Notes: generated by a model from the sequence alone, not told the origin. Counted from the first letter of the stretch, positions 21,620 to 34,076 are shown. The stretch is DNA of 64,000 nucleotides from Telmatactis stephensoni (GCA_029948255.1 JALIZF010001692.1:434001-498000); one strand, 5' to 3'. A program made the numbers and translations.

Positions 21620-24333
21620 TTAATTCCGTAGGTGCAGAGTAAGTCTGCCAGAAAGCCGAATGAAAACAGAAAGTATGTTCGGAAAATACCTACTTCGAGT
21701 CACCTTAATTTGAAACATGTTTGCCATTCCCCTTAGTGCGAATTCGTTTCCCCGCACCTTGTCTTTTGCAATATCTGTAACGAATGCATCCCAATTTGTA
21801 TTCGGTACAAACTCTTTTAGTTGCTTTCCATCTGATGTTTTTGGTTTCTCATATCGATACTTGACTATATTGGCTCTAAGGTCAGATGCAGACTGTTGAG
21901 TCATATTCAGTCGCCTAAGCTGATCACTCATTGCATGAAATTGGCAGTTTCCATCTCTAGGTACTGGAGGTGTGCGGTGTGCTAGACCTTCTTTTTGAAT
22001 CTCAATATCCAGCTTCAATCTCTCGCTTGTAGCATCTTCTTTTTCGGCATATTCTCCTTTCCTGTCCTGTTTGTTGACTTCATTTTTGCCCTGCTCATTC
22101 TTCTCTCCTTTTTCGTCTTCCTTTTTTTCCTGTTGGTTAGGCTTTCTTTTGTCTCCATCCTTTTCTTTATTACCAGTTTTGTTATCCTTTGAATGCAAAA
22201 AAAAAACACAGGTAAAGAAATATGGGACACTTTATTCATACACTTCTACAACTAATAACATCATATTAACTTACTTTGTGTGCTTAGATTCACTAAGAAA
22301 AAACTGCTTAATTTCAGTGAACAATCCTTCGTAAAGACCTTACCTTGTGCTTTGACTTGTCAGCATCTAAACAAGTGAAAAAATATAATTCACCTACAAG
22401 AACATCACAATAGACTATTGCATGGTTCAAGTTCAAATTTCATATCTTCCTTTGCCTTCATCGGATTTCTTTGAAAAGTGAAATGCCTGTACTAATGAGC
22501 AAAATATTGTAAACAGATTCGTCTATATGGACAAGACCACATGATCTCCATGCCTTGCCAGTAGCTCAACCCCGACTGAAAGGAAACCTGATCCTCTGGT
22601 ATAAGGCATATTCCTTGGATAAACCCCTTCAGTGTGGCACCCTAGTTACACTCTTCACAGGAAGGAAGAGTCTCACAATAACCCCTTGGTTAATGAGGGC
22701 GGGTAATGTTCGAGTTGAGCGCTTCGAGTTACGCGCTTTTGGGGTTACGCGTTAGACCACGCCCACATTGTTCTGTGCCACATCCAGTACGTAGCTCGAT
22801 GTCATTAAGAAAGGTTAGTGTGAGTGTGGCAAAGGGGAAAATGGGTAAGATCTAGCGCGTAATTAACTCGATGCCGGCAACTCAAAACGCGTAACTCAAA
22901 CATTACCAGATTTCTTGGTTGATGACTCCATCGGAGTGACCTTGACTTTTACCTTCATTATCACCTGCAGGTTTATAGATGGATTTGCTTCTTGCACCAG
23001 TGTCACTCCATTGATGATCTTGCAGATGAATTCGATTGTCGCGAAAAACTTTCAGCCCTTTTTGCTCGCATTCATATCCAAATATCATGTCTTCAAATAT
23101 TTGTAGCTCTGGTCGATAGTAAATGTTCTTTGATTCCAGTGCTTTTAAGTTAAGAAACACTGCGCCCTGTGGTGGTCTGCAAGAAAATGGTATACTCAAC
23201 GGTTTTGTTGGCCTAAATTGCTTTGGACTCATGGCTGCAATAGACTTTCCACAAATTTTAGTTTCCTTTACTAGGTTTTCAATACGTTCGAAAACAAGTC
23301 CAAATTTTCGGCGTCTGTACTTTGTGAAGTATCCTTCGTAGTCTTCATCTTTTGGCCTATCTTTCCTGGGAGGAGGAACGTTAGGATGATATTCATAGAA
23401 GCACTCAACACTGTCATCTATCATCCAAATATAATCCAACCCCAATCGCAGAGCAATTTTTTGGATCCAAAATCTTGCATAACCCACTCCAATCTCGTCT
23501 TGTGGGAGACTGATGACAGGGAACTTGTGTCCACAGTACTGAACATACTCGTCAAACTGCGATGGTCTCACAACTAGAATCCTTATGGTTAATGATTCGT
23601 CTGTTGCAACATCATTCCCTGGCCAATCCAGCAAGGCAGTTTCTGCACGGAGGTAAGAGGGTATGAAGATCCATCTTTTATCTTTCTTATCAGGGTTAAT
23701 TGCTCTAATGCGATTCCCTTCCTCTGGTTTAAACCATATCAGTGAGCTTTCGGGTATGTGTGTTTTTAAGATGTATTCACAGTCAACGTGCCAATAAACT
23801 ATATCCAATGGATTTAAAGGATCTGGTCTTTTTAAAGAATATGCCTTAAAGTCGTGTTCCGCACGTTCACCATTCTCGGGATAGGAAGGCTTGTCTGTTG
23901 AGTTAGCATCTTCATTTACGATTTCTAGTACATGTGGAGAACCTATCCTTTGTTCCTGTTTATTCTGTTTAAATATATCTGATAATGACATTCTTAATAG
24001 ATTCTTCAAGTCTTGTCGACTTGATGGCCCCATCATCTCACTAATAAAGGCTGGAAGAGCACAGTAGATCTTTTTTAAATCGACTTTCTTATTCTTGTTA
24101 TTGGTCTTCCATTCATTAGAAACTTTATAAACTTTTGACTGTTCGATAATATCATCCATCTCTAACTTGTCATTCGGCTGTTTTCCTTCCCAAGGGTGAT
24201 CCTTTAGCCACTCTCCGATCTTATTTTCCTTGGTTCTTGGTCCTCGTTCAACCTCGGAATCAGTTATAGCTAGTTCTTCTAATGAAGGCGAAATATCTTC
24301 CGATGATACATTCTCGTTGTTGTGGTCAGCCAT
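21620..24333 (-). CDS. TAGT-linker-OTU fusion gene, copy B
   Basis: Exons on the minus strand are 24333-22953 (460 codons plus one base), microexon 22366-22344 (23 nt) and 22186-21620 (189 codons with stop), giving 656 residues if read to the stop. Donor GAAG/GTAAAA, microexon borders TTTAG and AAG/GTAAGG, and acceptor TTCAAAG all keep the frame. The N-terminal third differs strongly from C and E (for example YWHVDCEYILKTHIPESS). The glycosyltransferase core and the KSIAAMSPKQFRPTKPLS segment are almost identical to theirs, which points to patchwork exchange. The OTU part starts VPRDGNCQFHAMSDQLRRLN with the Asp-Gly-Asn-Cys catalytic loop. It ends after MANMFQIK at a plausible donor (AAG/GTGACT), so either a further exon exists or the OTU is truncated. 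Confidence 0.65.
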
Positions 24334-25350
24334 TCTCGTACAGCATTTTCAACATTTTTAATCTACTGCCCGCTGATCAGGGTGACGTCGAGCGAACCGA
24401 ACTGAAACAGATTCATGGAAACGATGACGTCGCGTCGCATAAACTGAGATTAAGCACAATGAGTCCACAATGAGCCCAAACACTACTCAAACATAAAGTT
24501 GTTACCTCATTTGAGCTAGATAAAAGCTTTTTTAAAAATTCCCCATTCATAGTGATAACAAATTATTTTCTATTATTGCGATGGAAGAGGGTTTTCAAAA
24601 GTCAATTTTCCAATGCTTATACCTTTGTTTGGTCGCTTTTCTTTGTTTTTCTTTATAGAACCTTTAGATCAACTCGTTATTTCGCTTTATTTCATTTGGC
24701 TTCTTGTAAAACTAGGAGACGCGTCACGTCGCCTTAAAAGTCCCAATTCAAAATCAGGAATCGGAAACCGAGAATTGAAGTGCGGAATTCGAAGTGGATT
24801 GAAGAAAACAATGAAATGTGGGAAAGTAGGGAAGACTGGATTTGTCGGGTGTTTCGAAAAGCAAGACCAGGGCTTCGTGCGCGCCATCATAAAACAGCCA
24901 CATTATATTCGACATGTTTCCGCATTTGCGCCATTGGTAGAGCTTTGCTAACCACGCTTTCTAACTTCACGCCAGGTTACAAATATCACAAGTTTCTTAC
25001 GCATTTTTAGTCGTAATTACCGATACTGAATATTAAATATTATGCTCTGGCTCAATGAAGTAAGAAACTACTTCCCGCTGACTTTCTTTCTTTCGCTGTC
25101 ACATTTCAGACACTCAGGACGCTTGGAATCCTGAAACATCAAAACAATCTAAATCAATGTTAGTTTGGGTGCCCCCCAAAAATAGAAACCACATCATCCG
25201 TCAGTTATTTTATAGATTTATTGGTTTACTTGTATGCAATAAACTTTGTCCCTTATTAGTCAGGAACTGTATTTTTTTTATTTACGAATATTTATTCACG
25301 AAACTTTTCCAGCAAGTTGGGTACATATAGAGAAAAATTTGCAGTGAATA
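24334..25350. other. Upstream spacer of copy B with a GPCR-flank remnant
   Basis: From about 24965 to 25260 the sequence matches the 3' flank of the GPCR units (TAATTACCGATACTGAATAT). The receptor itself is absent, so this unit lost it. The rest contains no supported gene. The promoter of copy B should lie just above 24333, but I recognise no core element. Confidence 0.55.
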
Positions 25351-25499
25351 GAGTGGTTTTCAAAAACCCGTGAAACAATTTATATATACCATTTACATTT
25401 TAATAGTGTGTATGAAACAATAGAAAATATAAGACTTTTAGCGGAATAGCACTAAATAAACTAGGAAGTATTTCACGGGTTTATGAAAACCACCGACTC
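25351..25499. mobile_element. GAGT-type TA-flanked MITE (149 bp)
   Basis: It begins GAGTGGTTTTCAAAAACCCG with TGAAAC following, and ends TTTCACGGGTTTATGAAAAC with CACCGACTC, flanked by TA. It is related to the elements at 11097 and 11597 by its termini and size. The following 25500-25800 is AT-rich with no gene. Confidence 0.75.
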
Positions 25500-25799
25500 T
25501 ATTGACAACAATATGATAGATATGTAATGAATATAAATATTGGTAATAATTTTAAGGGTGTGTGGCTGCCAAAATTGTTTAAACTTATGAGTCGGCAACC
25601 ACCATTTTAAATATGCGTATTGAACTATTTTTAGTATGAAATTATCAAAATTTGAGATATACGGACGAGACATTAATTTCAATATAGAATAGGCATACAT
25701 AAATACAAGCTATACTAATTAAAATATATACAGTAAATACATTATATACAGAATATATACAATAATGACGTATGACTTATTAGAGGAAACTTTGACATA

Positions 25800-26330
25800 G
25801 AATTTCAGATGAAGATTACACTTAAAATTCGACGTTTCGAAGCCATCATGACTTCATTTTCAAGATTTAATTTCGATTCAGTGTGACAGACTTAAATACG
25901 ATAATTTACAGACCGCCGACTTAAATACAATAATTTTAATAATTTATAATCTTTTAAAATATATATATTTTTAATTAATAATTTTTTTCGATCGGACCAA
26001 TGAAAAGCGTTAACTGTGACGCAATAAGATCTGCATCTTAAGCTGGTTTTTGAAAAGTGAAATAAAGCTAAGTTGCTTAATGTTGGTAGGGACTTTCTTC
26101 AATAATTGAGTTACGGAAAATTGGAATGTAAATTTGCGGCTGAAATTTGGGCAGAAAAGGATGAACCAGATTCCCTTGCGTTGCATATCTAGTTTCATAA
26201 CGACGTTGGTCTTTTGAAAGTTGAGGAAAGTTCACAAAAACTTCGGGTATTTTGGATTTCATGTTGATAATTTGGTAAGCAAGGATCGCTCCTTTAGAAA
26301 AATACATATTTTTGAGCATGAGAATGCCTA
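25800..26330 (-). mobile_element. Decayed LINE 3' end (copy in unit C)
   Basis: On the minus strand the tail of a LINE ORF can be read in two frames: SKIPEVFVNFPQLSKDQRRY and YETRYATQGNLVRP in one, then FSVTQLLKKVPTNIKQLSFI and FKNQLK in another. A frameshift therefore separates them. An AT-rich 3' region follows toward 25800, including GACGTTTCGAAGCCATCATG. The copy at 40475-40995 is nearly identical. Confidence 0.6.
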
Positions 26331-26417
26331 AAATGTTAAGAAAGGAGTGGCGTGTTTTTAAAGTTTGTTACAAAAGAACATGGCTCGGATACATTTGTTT
26401 TGAGAAGTTTCAATCTT

Positions 26418-26636
26418 AGGGGCTGTTTACATGACACTAGGATCATCCTAGCACTAGGATCATCCTAGCAGGCGAATCATCCTACATTTACTCCATTCTG
26501 TTCAGTAGGATGATCCTAGTACCCGAAGTGAAGACACAAATTTCCATGTAAACAGAATGCAGTAAATGTATGGCAGGTAGGATGATTCGCCTGCTAGGAT
26601 GATTCTAGTGCTAGGATGTGCCATGTAAACACCCCC
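26418..26636. mobile_element. PIF/Harbinger-type MITE, copy 2 (219 bp)
   Basis: It has the same ends and TTA flanks as the element at 21151-21360. It carries an extra CACTAGGATCATCCTAG repeat near the left end and a short deletion near the right end. Confidence 0.8.
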
Positions 26637-26723
26637 TTAGAGAGTTTAGTTTTATACTGTTGCTACCCCATGGACTCTGAAGTCCCTTTGGACTTCACTG
26701 CATGTTATTTAAGTTCTGTTTAA

Positions 26724-28220
26724 GGTGTCTCGATCGAAATTCCGAGCACATCGAGGCACTTCGATAAAACGCTTCCAAAATCTTTCTTTCGTCTTCGATT
26801 GCCATAAAAATTTTTGCTTATTGTACGTCATTTATTGAGAATCACGAACACACTAAAAATATATGGAAATGATACGCGAATGAGACACAAAATAGAAAAA
26901 ACTACACACCACTATTTTCATAAAATTGCAATTTACGCAAAATTGAGCGCTAAGATTTTAACCGCATTCACAGAATCATGAAACGCTAACCTAATCTAGC
27001 TGGTGGATCAGTAGGAAAAAAATTGTAGGACAGGATTCTGAGATAATTACGATGTTTGAAATTGTACCTCTTGAACTGACTCGGAAGTTTGGACTCTTCT
27101 TGCGTTATCCAGTTTAGCTTTAACGCCGCCACAATACACGGACAGAATGATCAATGTTTCTTCTAACTACCTGCCAAGTGAAATTGTCTTTGGTTAGATA
27201 GAAGAAAAGTTGTAATCGGCCGTATAAGTGAAGGTTTATACTCCAAAATATCCACAAATTGCAAAATGCACGTTTTTCGAAATTACAGAAAATTTAACCG
27301 TGCAATTCGAGCGAAACCTCTCAATAAAGAAGTTCCGTCCTTAATACAAGATCCTACCTGCATTTTGTGTGTTAGACTTATTTCATTGCTGCAAAATAAA
27401 ATTTTAAAGTAAGGCACCTTCACGTCGCTGCCGCTCGAATCGTTTGTTGTTATCGGATTGCCACTATGCAAATTACTAGCCTCTAAGGAATTCACACTTT
27501 TGACAGGGGGCGCTAACATGCATACTTTGTTAATTTATAGACTTTATACACCGCAACTTCAGCTTTTATTTTCATTCTTTTTTCAAAGAAAAATGAAAAG
27601 AGAACTTGCGTCATATTCGGAGATATTTGGGGGTTTTTGACGAGAATGAATGAAGTTGCGGTGTATAAATTAACAAAGTATGCATGTTAGCGCCCCCCTG
27701 TTAAAAGTGTGAATCCTTAGAGGCTAGCAATTTGCATAGTGGCAATCCGATAACAACAAACGATTCGAGCGGCAGCAACGTGAAGGTGCCTTACTTTAAA
27801 ATTTTATTTTGCAGCAATGAAATAAGCTAAACTGGATAACGCAAGAAGAGTCCAAACTTCCGAGTCAGTTCAAGAGGTACAATTTCAAACATCGTAATTA
27901 TCTCAGAATCCTGTCTTACAATTTTTTTTCTACTGATCCACCAGCTAGATTAGGTTAGCGTTTCATGATTCTGTGAATGCGGTTAAAATCTTAGCGCTCA
28001 ATTTTGCGTAAATTGCAATTTTATGAAAATAGTTGTGTGTAGTTTTTTCTATTTTGTGTCTCATTCGCGTATCATTTCCATATATTTTTAGTGTGTTCGT
28101 GATTCTCAATAAATGACGTACAATAAGCAAAAATTTTTATTGCAATCGAAGACGAAAGGAAGATTTTGGAAGCGTTTTATCGAAGTGCCTCGATGCGCTC
28201 GGAATTTCGATCGAGACACC
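26724..28220. mobile_element. 1.5-kb TTAA-flanked palindromic transposon
   Basis: The left arm starts GGTGTCTCGATCGAAATTCC and the right arm ends with its complement GGAATTTCGATCGAGACACC, with TTAA at 26720-26723 and 28221-28224. The arms match closely over most of their length around a centre near 27560-27645. The right arm lacks about 270 bp that the left arm has (about 27116-27385), with the break at an AATAAGCT-like junction. Paralogous units B and E have the uninterrupted site (TTTAAGCCATTGATAT at 21442 and 41378), so the insertion is confirmed. No transposase is encoded. It lies downstream of the copy C gene. Confidence 0.9.
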
Positions 28221-28397
28221 TTAAGCCATATATATTGACTTGCCTGTTTATTGCGCAGAAAATGTAAACAGTCCCGCCTGTTTATCTAATCTAAATACCA
28301 TAAGTTACCGGTAAATTCTTCTCACGTTTAGTAAACACGTGCACGTGAGCTATAGATTCTTCCTTTCTTTCTTTTGAGTTGCAAAGCAGTAGAAACA

Positions 28398-30989
28398 TTA
28401 AATCCGTAGGTGCAGAGTAAGTCTGCCAGAAAGCCGAATGAAAATAGAAAGTATGTTCGGAAAATACCTACTTCGAGTCACCTTAATTTGAAACATGTTT
28501 GCCATTCCCCTTAGTGCGAATTCGTTTCCCCGCACCTTGTCTTTTGCAATATCTGTAACGAATGCATTCCAATTTGTATTCGGTACAAACTCTTTTAGTT
28601 GCTTTCCATCTGATGTTTTTGGTTTCTCACGTCGATACTTGACTATATTGGCTCTAAGGTCAGATGCAGACTGTTGAGTCATATTCAATCGCCTAAGCTG
28701 ATCACTCATTGCATGAAATTGGCAGTTTCCATCTCTAGGTACTGGAGGTGTGCGGTATGCTAGGCCTTCTTTTTGAATCTCAATATCCAGCTTTAATCTC
28801 TCGCTTGTAGCATCTTCTTTTTCGGCATTTTCTCCTTTCTTGTCCTGTTTGTTGACTTCATTTTTGCCCTGCTCATTCTTCTCTCCTTTTTCGTCTTCCT
28901 TTTTTTCCTGTTGGTTAGGCTTTCTTTTGACTCCATCCTTTTCTTTATTGCCAGTTTTGTTATCCTTTGAATGCAAAAAATAAACACAGGTAAAGAAATA
29001 TGGGACACTTTATTCATACACTTCTACAACTAATAACATCATATGAACTTAGTTTGTGTACTTAGATTCACTAAGAAAAAACTGCTTAATTTCAGTGAAC
29101 AATCCTTCGTAAAGACCTTACCTTGTCCTTTGACTTGTCAGCATCTAAACAAGTGAAAAAATATAATTCACCTACAAGAACATCACAATAAACTATTGCA
29201 TGGTTCAAGTTCAAATTTCATATCTTCCTTTGCCTTCATCGGATTTCTTTGAAAAGTGAAATGCCTGTACTAATGAGCAAAATATTGTAAACAGATTCGT
29301 CTATATGGACAAGACCACATGATCTCCATGCCTTGCCAGTAGCTCAACCCCGACTGAAAGGAAACCTGATCCTCTGGTATAAGGCATATTCCTTGGATAA
29401 ACCCCTTCAGTGTGGTACCCTAGTTACACTCTTCACAGGAAGGAAGAGTCTCACAATAACCCCTTGGTTAATGAGGGCGGGTAATGTTCGAGTTGAGCGC
29501 TTCGAGTTACGCGCTTTTGGGGTTACGCGTTAGACCACGCCCACATTGTTCTGTGCCACATCCACTACGTAGCTCGATGTCATTAAGAAAGGTTAGTGTG
29601 AGTGTGGCAAAGGGGAAGATTGATCTAGCGCGTAATTAACTCGATGCCGGCAACTCAAAACGCGTAACTCAAACATTACCAGATTTCTTGGTTGATGACT
29701 CCATCTGAGTCACCTTGACTTTTACCTTCATTATCACCTGCAGGTTTATAGATGGATTTGCTTCTTGCACCAGTGTCACTCCATTGATGATCTTGCAGAT
29801 GAATTCGATTGTCGCGAAAAACTTTCAGCCCTTTTTGCTCGCATTCATATCCAAATATCATGTCTTCAAATATTTGTAGCTCTGGTCGATAGTAAACGTT
29901 CTTTGATTCCAGTGCTTTTAAGTTAAGAAACACTGCGCCCTGTGGTGGTCTGCAAGAAAATGGTATACTCAACGGTTTTGTTGGCCTAAATTGCTTTGGA
30001 CTCATGGCTGCAATAGACTTTCCACAAATTTTAGTTTCCTTTACTAGGTTTTCAATACGTTCGAAAACAAGTCCAAATTTTCGGCGTCTGTACTTTGTGA
30101 AGTATCCTTCGTAGTCTTCATCTTTTGGCCTATCTTTCCTGGGAGGAGGAATGTTAGGATGATATTCATAGAAGCACTCAACACTGTCATCTATCATCCA
30201 AAGATAATCCAACCCCAATCGCAGAGCAATTTTTTGGATCCAAAATCTTGCATAACCCACTCCAATCTCGTCTTGAGGGAGACTGATGACAGGGAACTTG
30301 TGTCCACAGTACTGAACATACTCGTCAAACTGCGATGGCATCACCACCAGAATCCTTATGGTCGATTCTTCTGTTACAATATCATCCTCTGGCCAATCCA
30401 ACAAGGCAATTTTTGCACGGAGGTAAGAAGGTATGAAGATCCATCTTTTATGTTTCTTATCAGGATTAATCTCTCTGATACAATTCTCGATGACTTGATG
30501 TTGATTGAACCATTGCAACGAGCTATTGTTGGGTAAATACATTCTCAGTATGTATTCACAATCAAGGTAGCGATACATCTCCTTTGATGGCTTAATTTGA
30601 GTTTCTTCTTTCAACGAATAAGCTTTGAAATCGTTTTCTGCACCTTTGGAAGCCTTGTCTTTCGGGTGAACATAAGCGTGGTCCTGTGAACTTGATGAAA
30701 CTTTCATCTCATCAATAAAGGCTGTCAGATTAGAGTAGATCTTTTTCAGATCAACTTTCTTTTTTGTCATCCATTTAGGTTGGATTTTATACACGGCACT
30801 TGAATCAACGGTATCAGCCTTTGCAAAATCCCATGGGTGATTTTTTAGCCATTCTCCATTTGTACTTTCTTTATTTGAAGGTCTGTTTCCATCTTCCTTA
30901 GTTGTCTGCTCGTGAAGTCCAGTTCCTCTATTGCTGGATCCTGTCTTTTCTGCTTTATTTTCTCCGTTCCCATCTTCCTTTATAGTCAT
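28398..30989 (-). CDS. TAGT-linker-OTU fusion gene, copy C
   Basis: Exons on the minus strand are 30989-29726 (421 codons plus one base), microexon 29144-29122 and 28964-28398, giving 617 residues if read to the stop. The glycosyltransferase-like domain spans about residues 183-407: IFIPSYLR at 184-191, PQDEIGVGYARFW at 238-250, acidic WMIDDS at 264-269, and FEDMIFGYE at 374-382. The preceding 180 residues (NGEWLKNHPWDF, KKVDLKKIYSNLTAFIDEM) are conserved within the array but unknown to me. The linker is Lys/Glu/Gln-rich. The OTU catalytic loop DGNC is near residue 507. The exon-1 protein is identical to copy E, while the OTU exon differs at several residues. As in B, the OTU exon ends at a possible donor after MFQIK. 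The predicted protein has no signal peptide, so it is probably cytosolic or nuclear. Confidence 0.65.
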
Positions 30990-32935
30990 TTTAGATTTTT
31001 TTTCTGCGGTTTCATCAACAGTTTAGAACCTCCTATGAACGTTACGTTCAGTAAGATTTGTTTTCTTGGATGAGAAACACCTGCTTCAATTTCTACCAAT
31101 ATTACCTCGAAGAGACGCTAAAAGAGCGTCTATAGAATACATATCGCTTGTGGGACAAAACAATGGCAAGTGTAAAAAAATATTTCCTCAAAAAAGATAT
31201 AACCATCAAACATATTATCTCCTTGACTTGACTAGAAGTAAAGAATTACTCTACGTCTGTTATATCTCTTTATTATTTTTAAAGAACAATAGTTTGTTTC
31301 CCTGCATGCAAATTTCAGGTAAAACTGTAGGGGGTCTAGAACGTGGCACAAACAATAACGATTTCTTAGAAACGCGCGCTTCCAAGAAAACCTTTGGAAA
31401 TAATCACGTGACGGGACACAAACGGATTTTCTAAAATCAAATCAATAAATAAAATGATCAAAAAGAGTCATGAGTGGGAGGGTCGGCCTTGGGCTCCCTG
31501 TGTTCAGTCCTGTACTGCTATGACCTTCAGCCAAATATTTTCCTTTATTATATAGATATCAATGAAATACCAGGATTTCTCCTGTTTCTAAAACTTCGTA
31601 CACAGTGAAGATATCATTTTTATCGTTGCCATGACTACCCTTCTATCAACCAATCACAAATAGCCTTAAAATTCTTCCCTTATCCTAGATATTTCATTGA
31701 TATTTATAAAATAAACAGAATATTACATGGTCACTTGGAGATACAAATTTTATCTTCTCGTGTTGAATGTCTCACTTGTTCGCTGCACTCACTTGTGAGA
31801 GATATCATCAACACTCGAAAATAAAATTCGTATCTCCACGTGCCCATGTAATATCCCCTATATCCGACGTTCCCACTCAGTCAATAAGTAGATAGAGTTC
31901 TTTAAGTCTCACTATTAAATAGTTAGATAAATTTTGTAAATTTGGTTACTTACCAAATTTATCTAACTATTGTGACGTCACCTAAAATAGTAAAAGCGCG
32001 ACATAGCAACAGAGAAAGAACGCAGCATTTTACCTTAACGCTCCCCCCGGAAAAAACGAACTGTTTTCATGTGAATTCAAATTTAAGTGACGCCACCTAA
32101 AATAGTTAATAACTTATATCAAATTTAGTTGACGTAAACTATTCCACAGTGAGACTAAAAGCATTCTAGTATATTTGGCATTCTCATAGTGTAAAATTTT
32201 GAACCCAGAAAATGATGCCTGCTTCCGACCAAGAATTCCCCAAACAGACGCTAAAGAACGAAAACCAGCTATAAGTGAAATCAAAAAACATTTTTATAAA
32301 ATTAATTTAAATTGCAAGAACAATTTACACATTTACACGCTATCGTAGGTCTTTAGCAAAAATATTACAAATCGCAATTAAGATAATAGCTCTAAGACGA
32401 CTACAATTGCACAAATATTAGCCAAAGGTATATTTTACATAATGGCATAAACATTTTGGATTTAATTGCTATAATATACCTTCATTTCTTGACTTTTGTA
32501 CCGTTACTCCTATCAAAAAGTCTCCTAAAGTCGAACAAAATTTTGCTACAAAAATCCATTTCTTCATAGGTTAGAGTAATTAAAGTTTTGGACAAATTTG
32601 ACTATATGGTTGAAATATCAAGTCACATTCACATAGTTCTAAAACAGGATAGTGTCCCATGTAAAAACGAAAGGTTTTTAGCCGTCAAAGGCGTGAAAAC
32701 AGCAAAAAATAGCATCAATAGGAAGCGCGCAAGTCATCTTGGAAAATGAAGACCGCGCGCTTTGCATTGTATATGGAGAAGACCACAATGCCGTGCGGCC
32801 ATTAATTTCCAAGATGGCGCTGCTTCAACGTAGTCAGTCACCTAAAGTTGAAAACTTCAGTAGAGTTCGAAGGAACTTTTAACATTTAACAAAAATACGC
32901 GAAAGCTTCATACAGTTTTGATTGTTCGATGGTTA
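30990..32935. other. Spacer duplicated between units C and E
   Basis: Sequence from the gene start to about 31437 matches 44135-44590, and 31860-32680 matches about 45690-46580. Unit C has about 300 bp (31545-31855) that E lacks. E has the 1.05-kb element at 44621. The spacer contains TGACGTCACCTAAAATAG near 31972 with a perfect CRE octamer, also kept in E. No gene is visible. Confidence 0.6.
31722..31853. mobile_element. Palindromic MITE-like sequence
   Basis: The left arm ATTACATGGTCACTTGGAGA pairs with the right arm TCTCCACGTGCCCATGTAAT, and the pairing continues through ATACAAATTTTAT/ATAAAATTCGTAT. It sits within the 300-bp stretch absent from unit E. An outer inverted repeat (GATATCAATGAAAT / ATTTCATTGATAT) surrounds the adjacent 31555-31705. 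Confidence 0.6.
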
Positions 32936-33638
32936 GACAAGGCGCAAAACTGAAAAAGTCGATCGCAAAAAGTGCAGAAGGCATTTTGGGGTAGAGGGTG
33001 GTAACATAACTATTCTAAACTAATTTTTCATGCTGAATCCGACTGTTACCAAGACGTATTCTGCAATCTTATACTGTAAATGACGTATTTTGTGAATTGC
33101 TACAGTCATTTCAATTCATACTAACGGCTTTTTCATGTAATTCCAAAAGTTCCCAAACTTAAAAACAATTACCATGGCTTGAAAGAGCATATCAAAATCA
33201 GTAAAACTGTGAAGTTTGAAGGATATCAGTTGAAAAATCAAGGAGATACGAATTTTCAAAAATCGAAATTTGTTTGTATCTCTTGCATAACTGTAAGTGT
33301 TTTTATACAAAATTTCGTTTTTTGAAAATTCGTATCTCCTTGATTTTTCAACTGATATCCTTCAAACTTCACAGTTTTACTGATTTTGATATGCTCTTTC
33401 AAGCCATGGTAATTGTTTTTAAGTTTGGGAACTTTTGGAATTACGTGAAAAAGCCGTTAGTATGAAATGACTGTAGCAATTCACAAAATACGTCATTTAC
33501 ATGTATAAGATTGCAGAATACGTCTTGGTAACAGTCATATTCGCATTCAGCATGAAAAATCGGTTTAGAATAGTTATGTTACCAGGCTCTACCCCAAAAT
33601 GCCTCCAGGTATCCGATTTTTCGAAAATGCGCCTTGTC
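32936..33638. mobile_element. 703-bp TA-flanked near-perfect palindrome
   Basis: It begins GACAAGGCGC and ends GCGCCTTGTC, with TA on both sides. Two arms of about 335 bp pair almost perfectly around a 35-bp loop near 33273-33307. Because of this symmetry, both arms translate into the same open frame, which is not a gene. It lies next to the relic F of the TAGT gene. Confidence 0.85.
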
Positions 33639-33649
33639 TAGGTGTCATC

Positions 33650-34076
33650 CATCTCTAACTTGGCACCTGGGTGATTTCCTCTCAATTCTCTGACTTAGAG
33701 GGAACGAAAGTTTTCCAGTTTTCCGATAATTTTGTACCAATGACGGACGTAATCACTTCACTTTTTAAAGAAAAGGCCTTGAACTTGTCCTCTTTGAGTC
33801 CTTTGCAGTAAGAAGGTCGAGAAGGCCCGTCTTTTTCTAATAATGACATTTTGAATGGTATCAACCGTCTTTAAATTTGGTGTTTTACGTGGGTGTTTTC
33901 CTTCCCAAAGGTGATCCTTTGACACTCTCCGATCTCAATTCCCTGACTTAGAGGGAACGAAAGTTTTTTACTGACTTTTTCACCGCCTTGTACAGAACGT
34001 TTCTCTGGTGTTCGTTCATGGTGTACAGTAGTTCCCTCGTTGCTGGGTCCTGGTGATTCTTCAGGTCCTTAGCCAT
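33650..34076 (-). pseudogene. TAGT gene 5' relic (fragment F)
   Basis: The frame starts MAKDLKN as in copy A and shares with it the stretch corresponding to NEGTDV...HKRTPEK. It then hits a stop after NFRSL. Further on, KAFSLK homologous to KAYSLK of the complete copies is present, but in another frame and with an internal duplication (ACTTAGAGGGAACGAAAG occurs twice). The glycosyltransferase core is missing. Confidence 0.75.

Noticed and set aside
24613..25010. Overlapping open frames upstream of copy B
   Set aside because: No motif, mutually overlapping on both strands, and not conserved in the other units.
33116..33465. Two nearly identical 63-64 residue open frames on opposite strands
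   Set aside because: They are mirror images produced by the 703-bp palindrome, with no protein motif.
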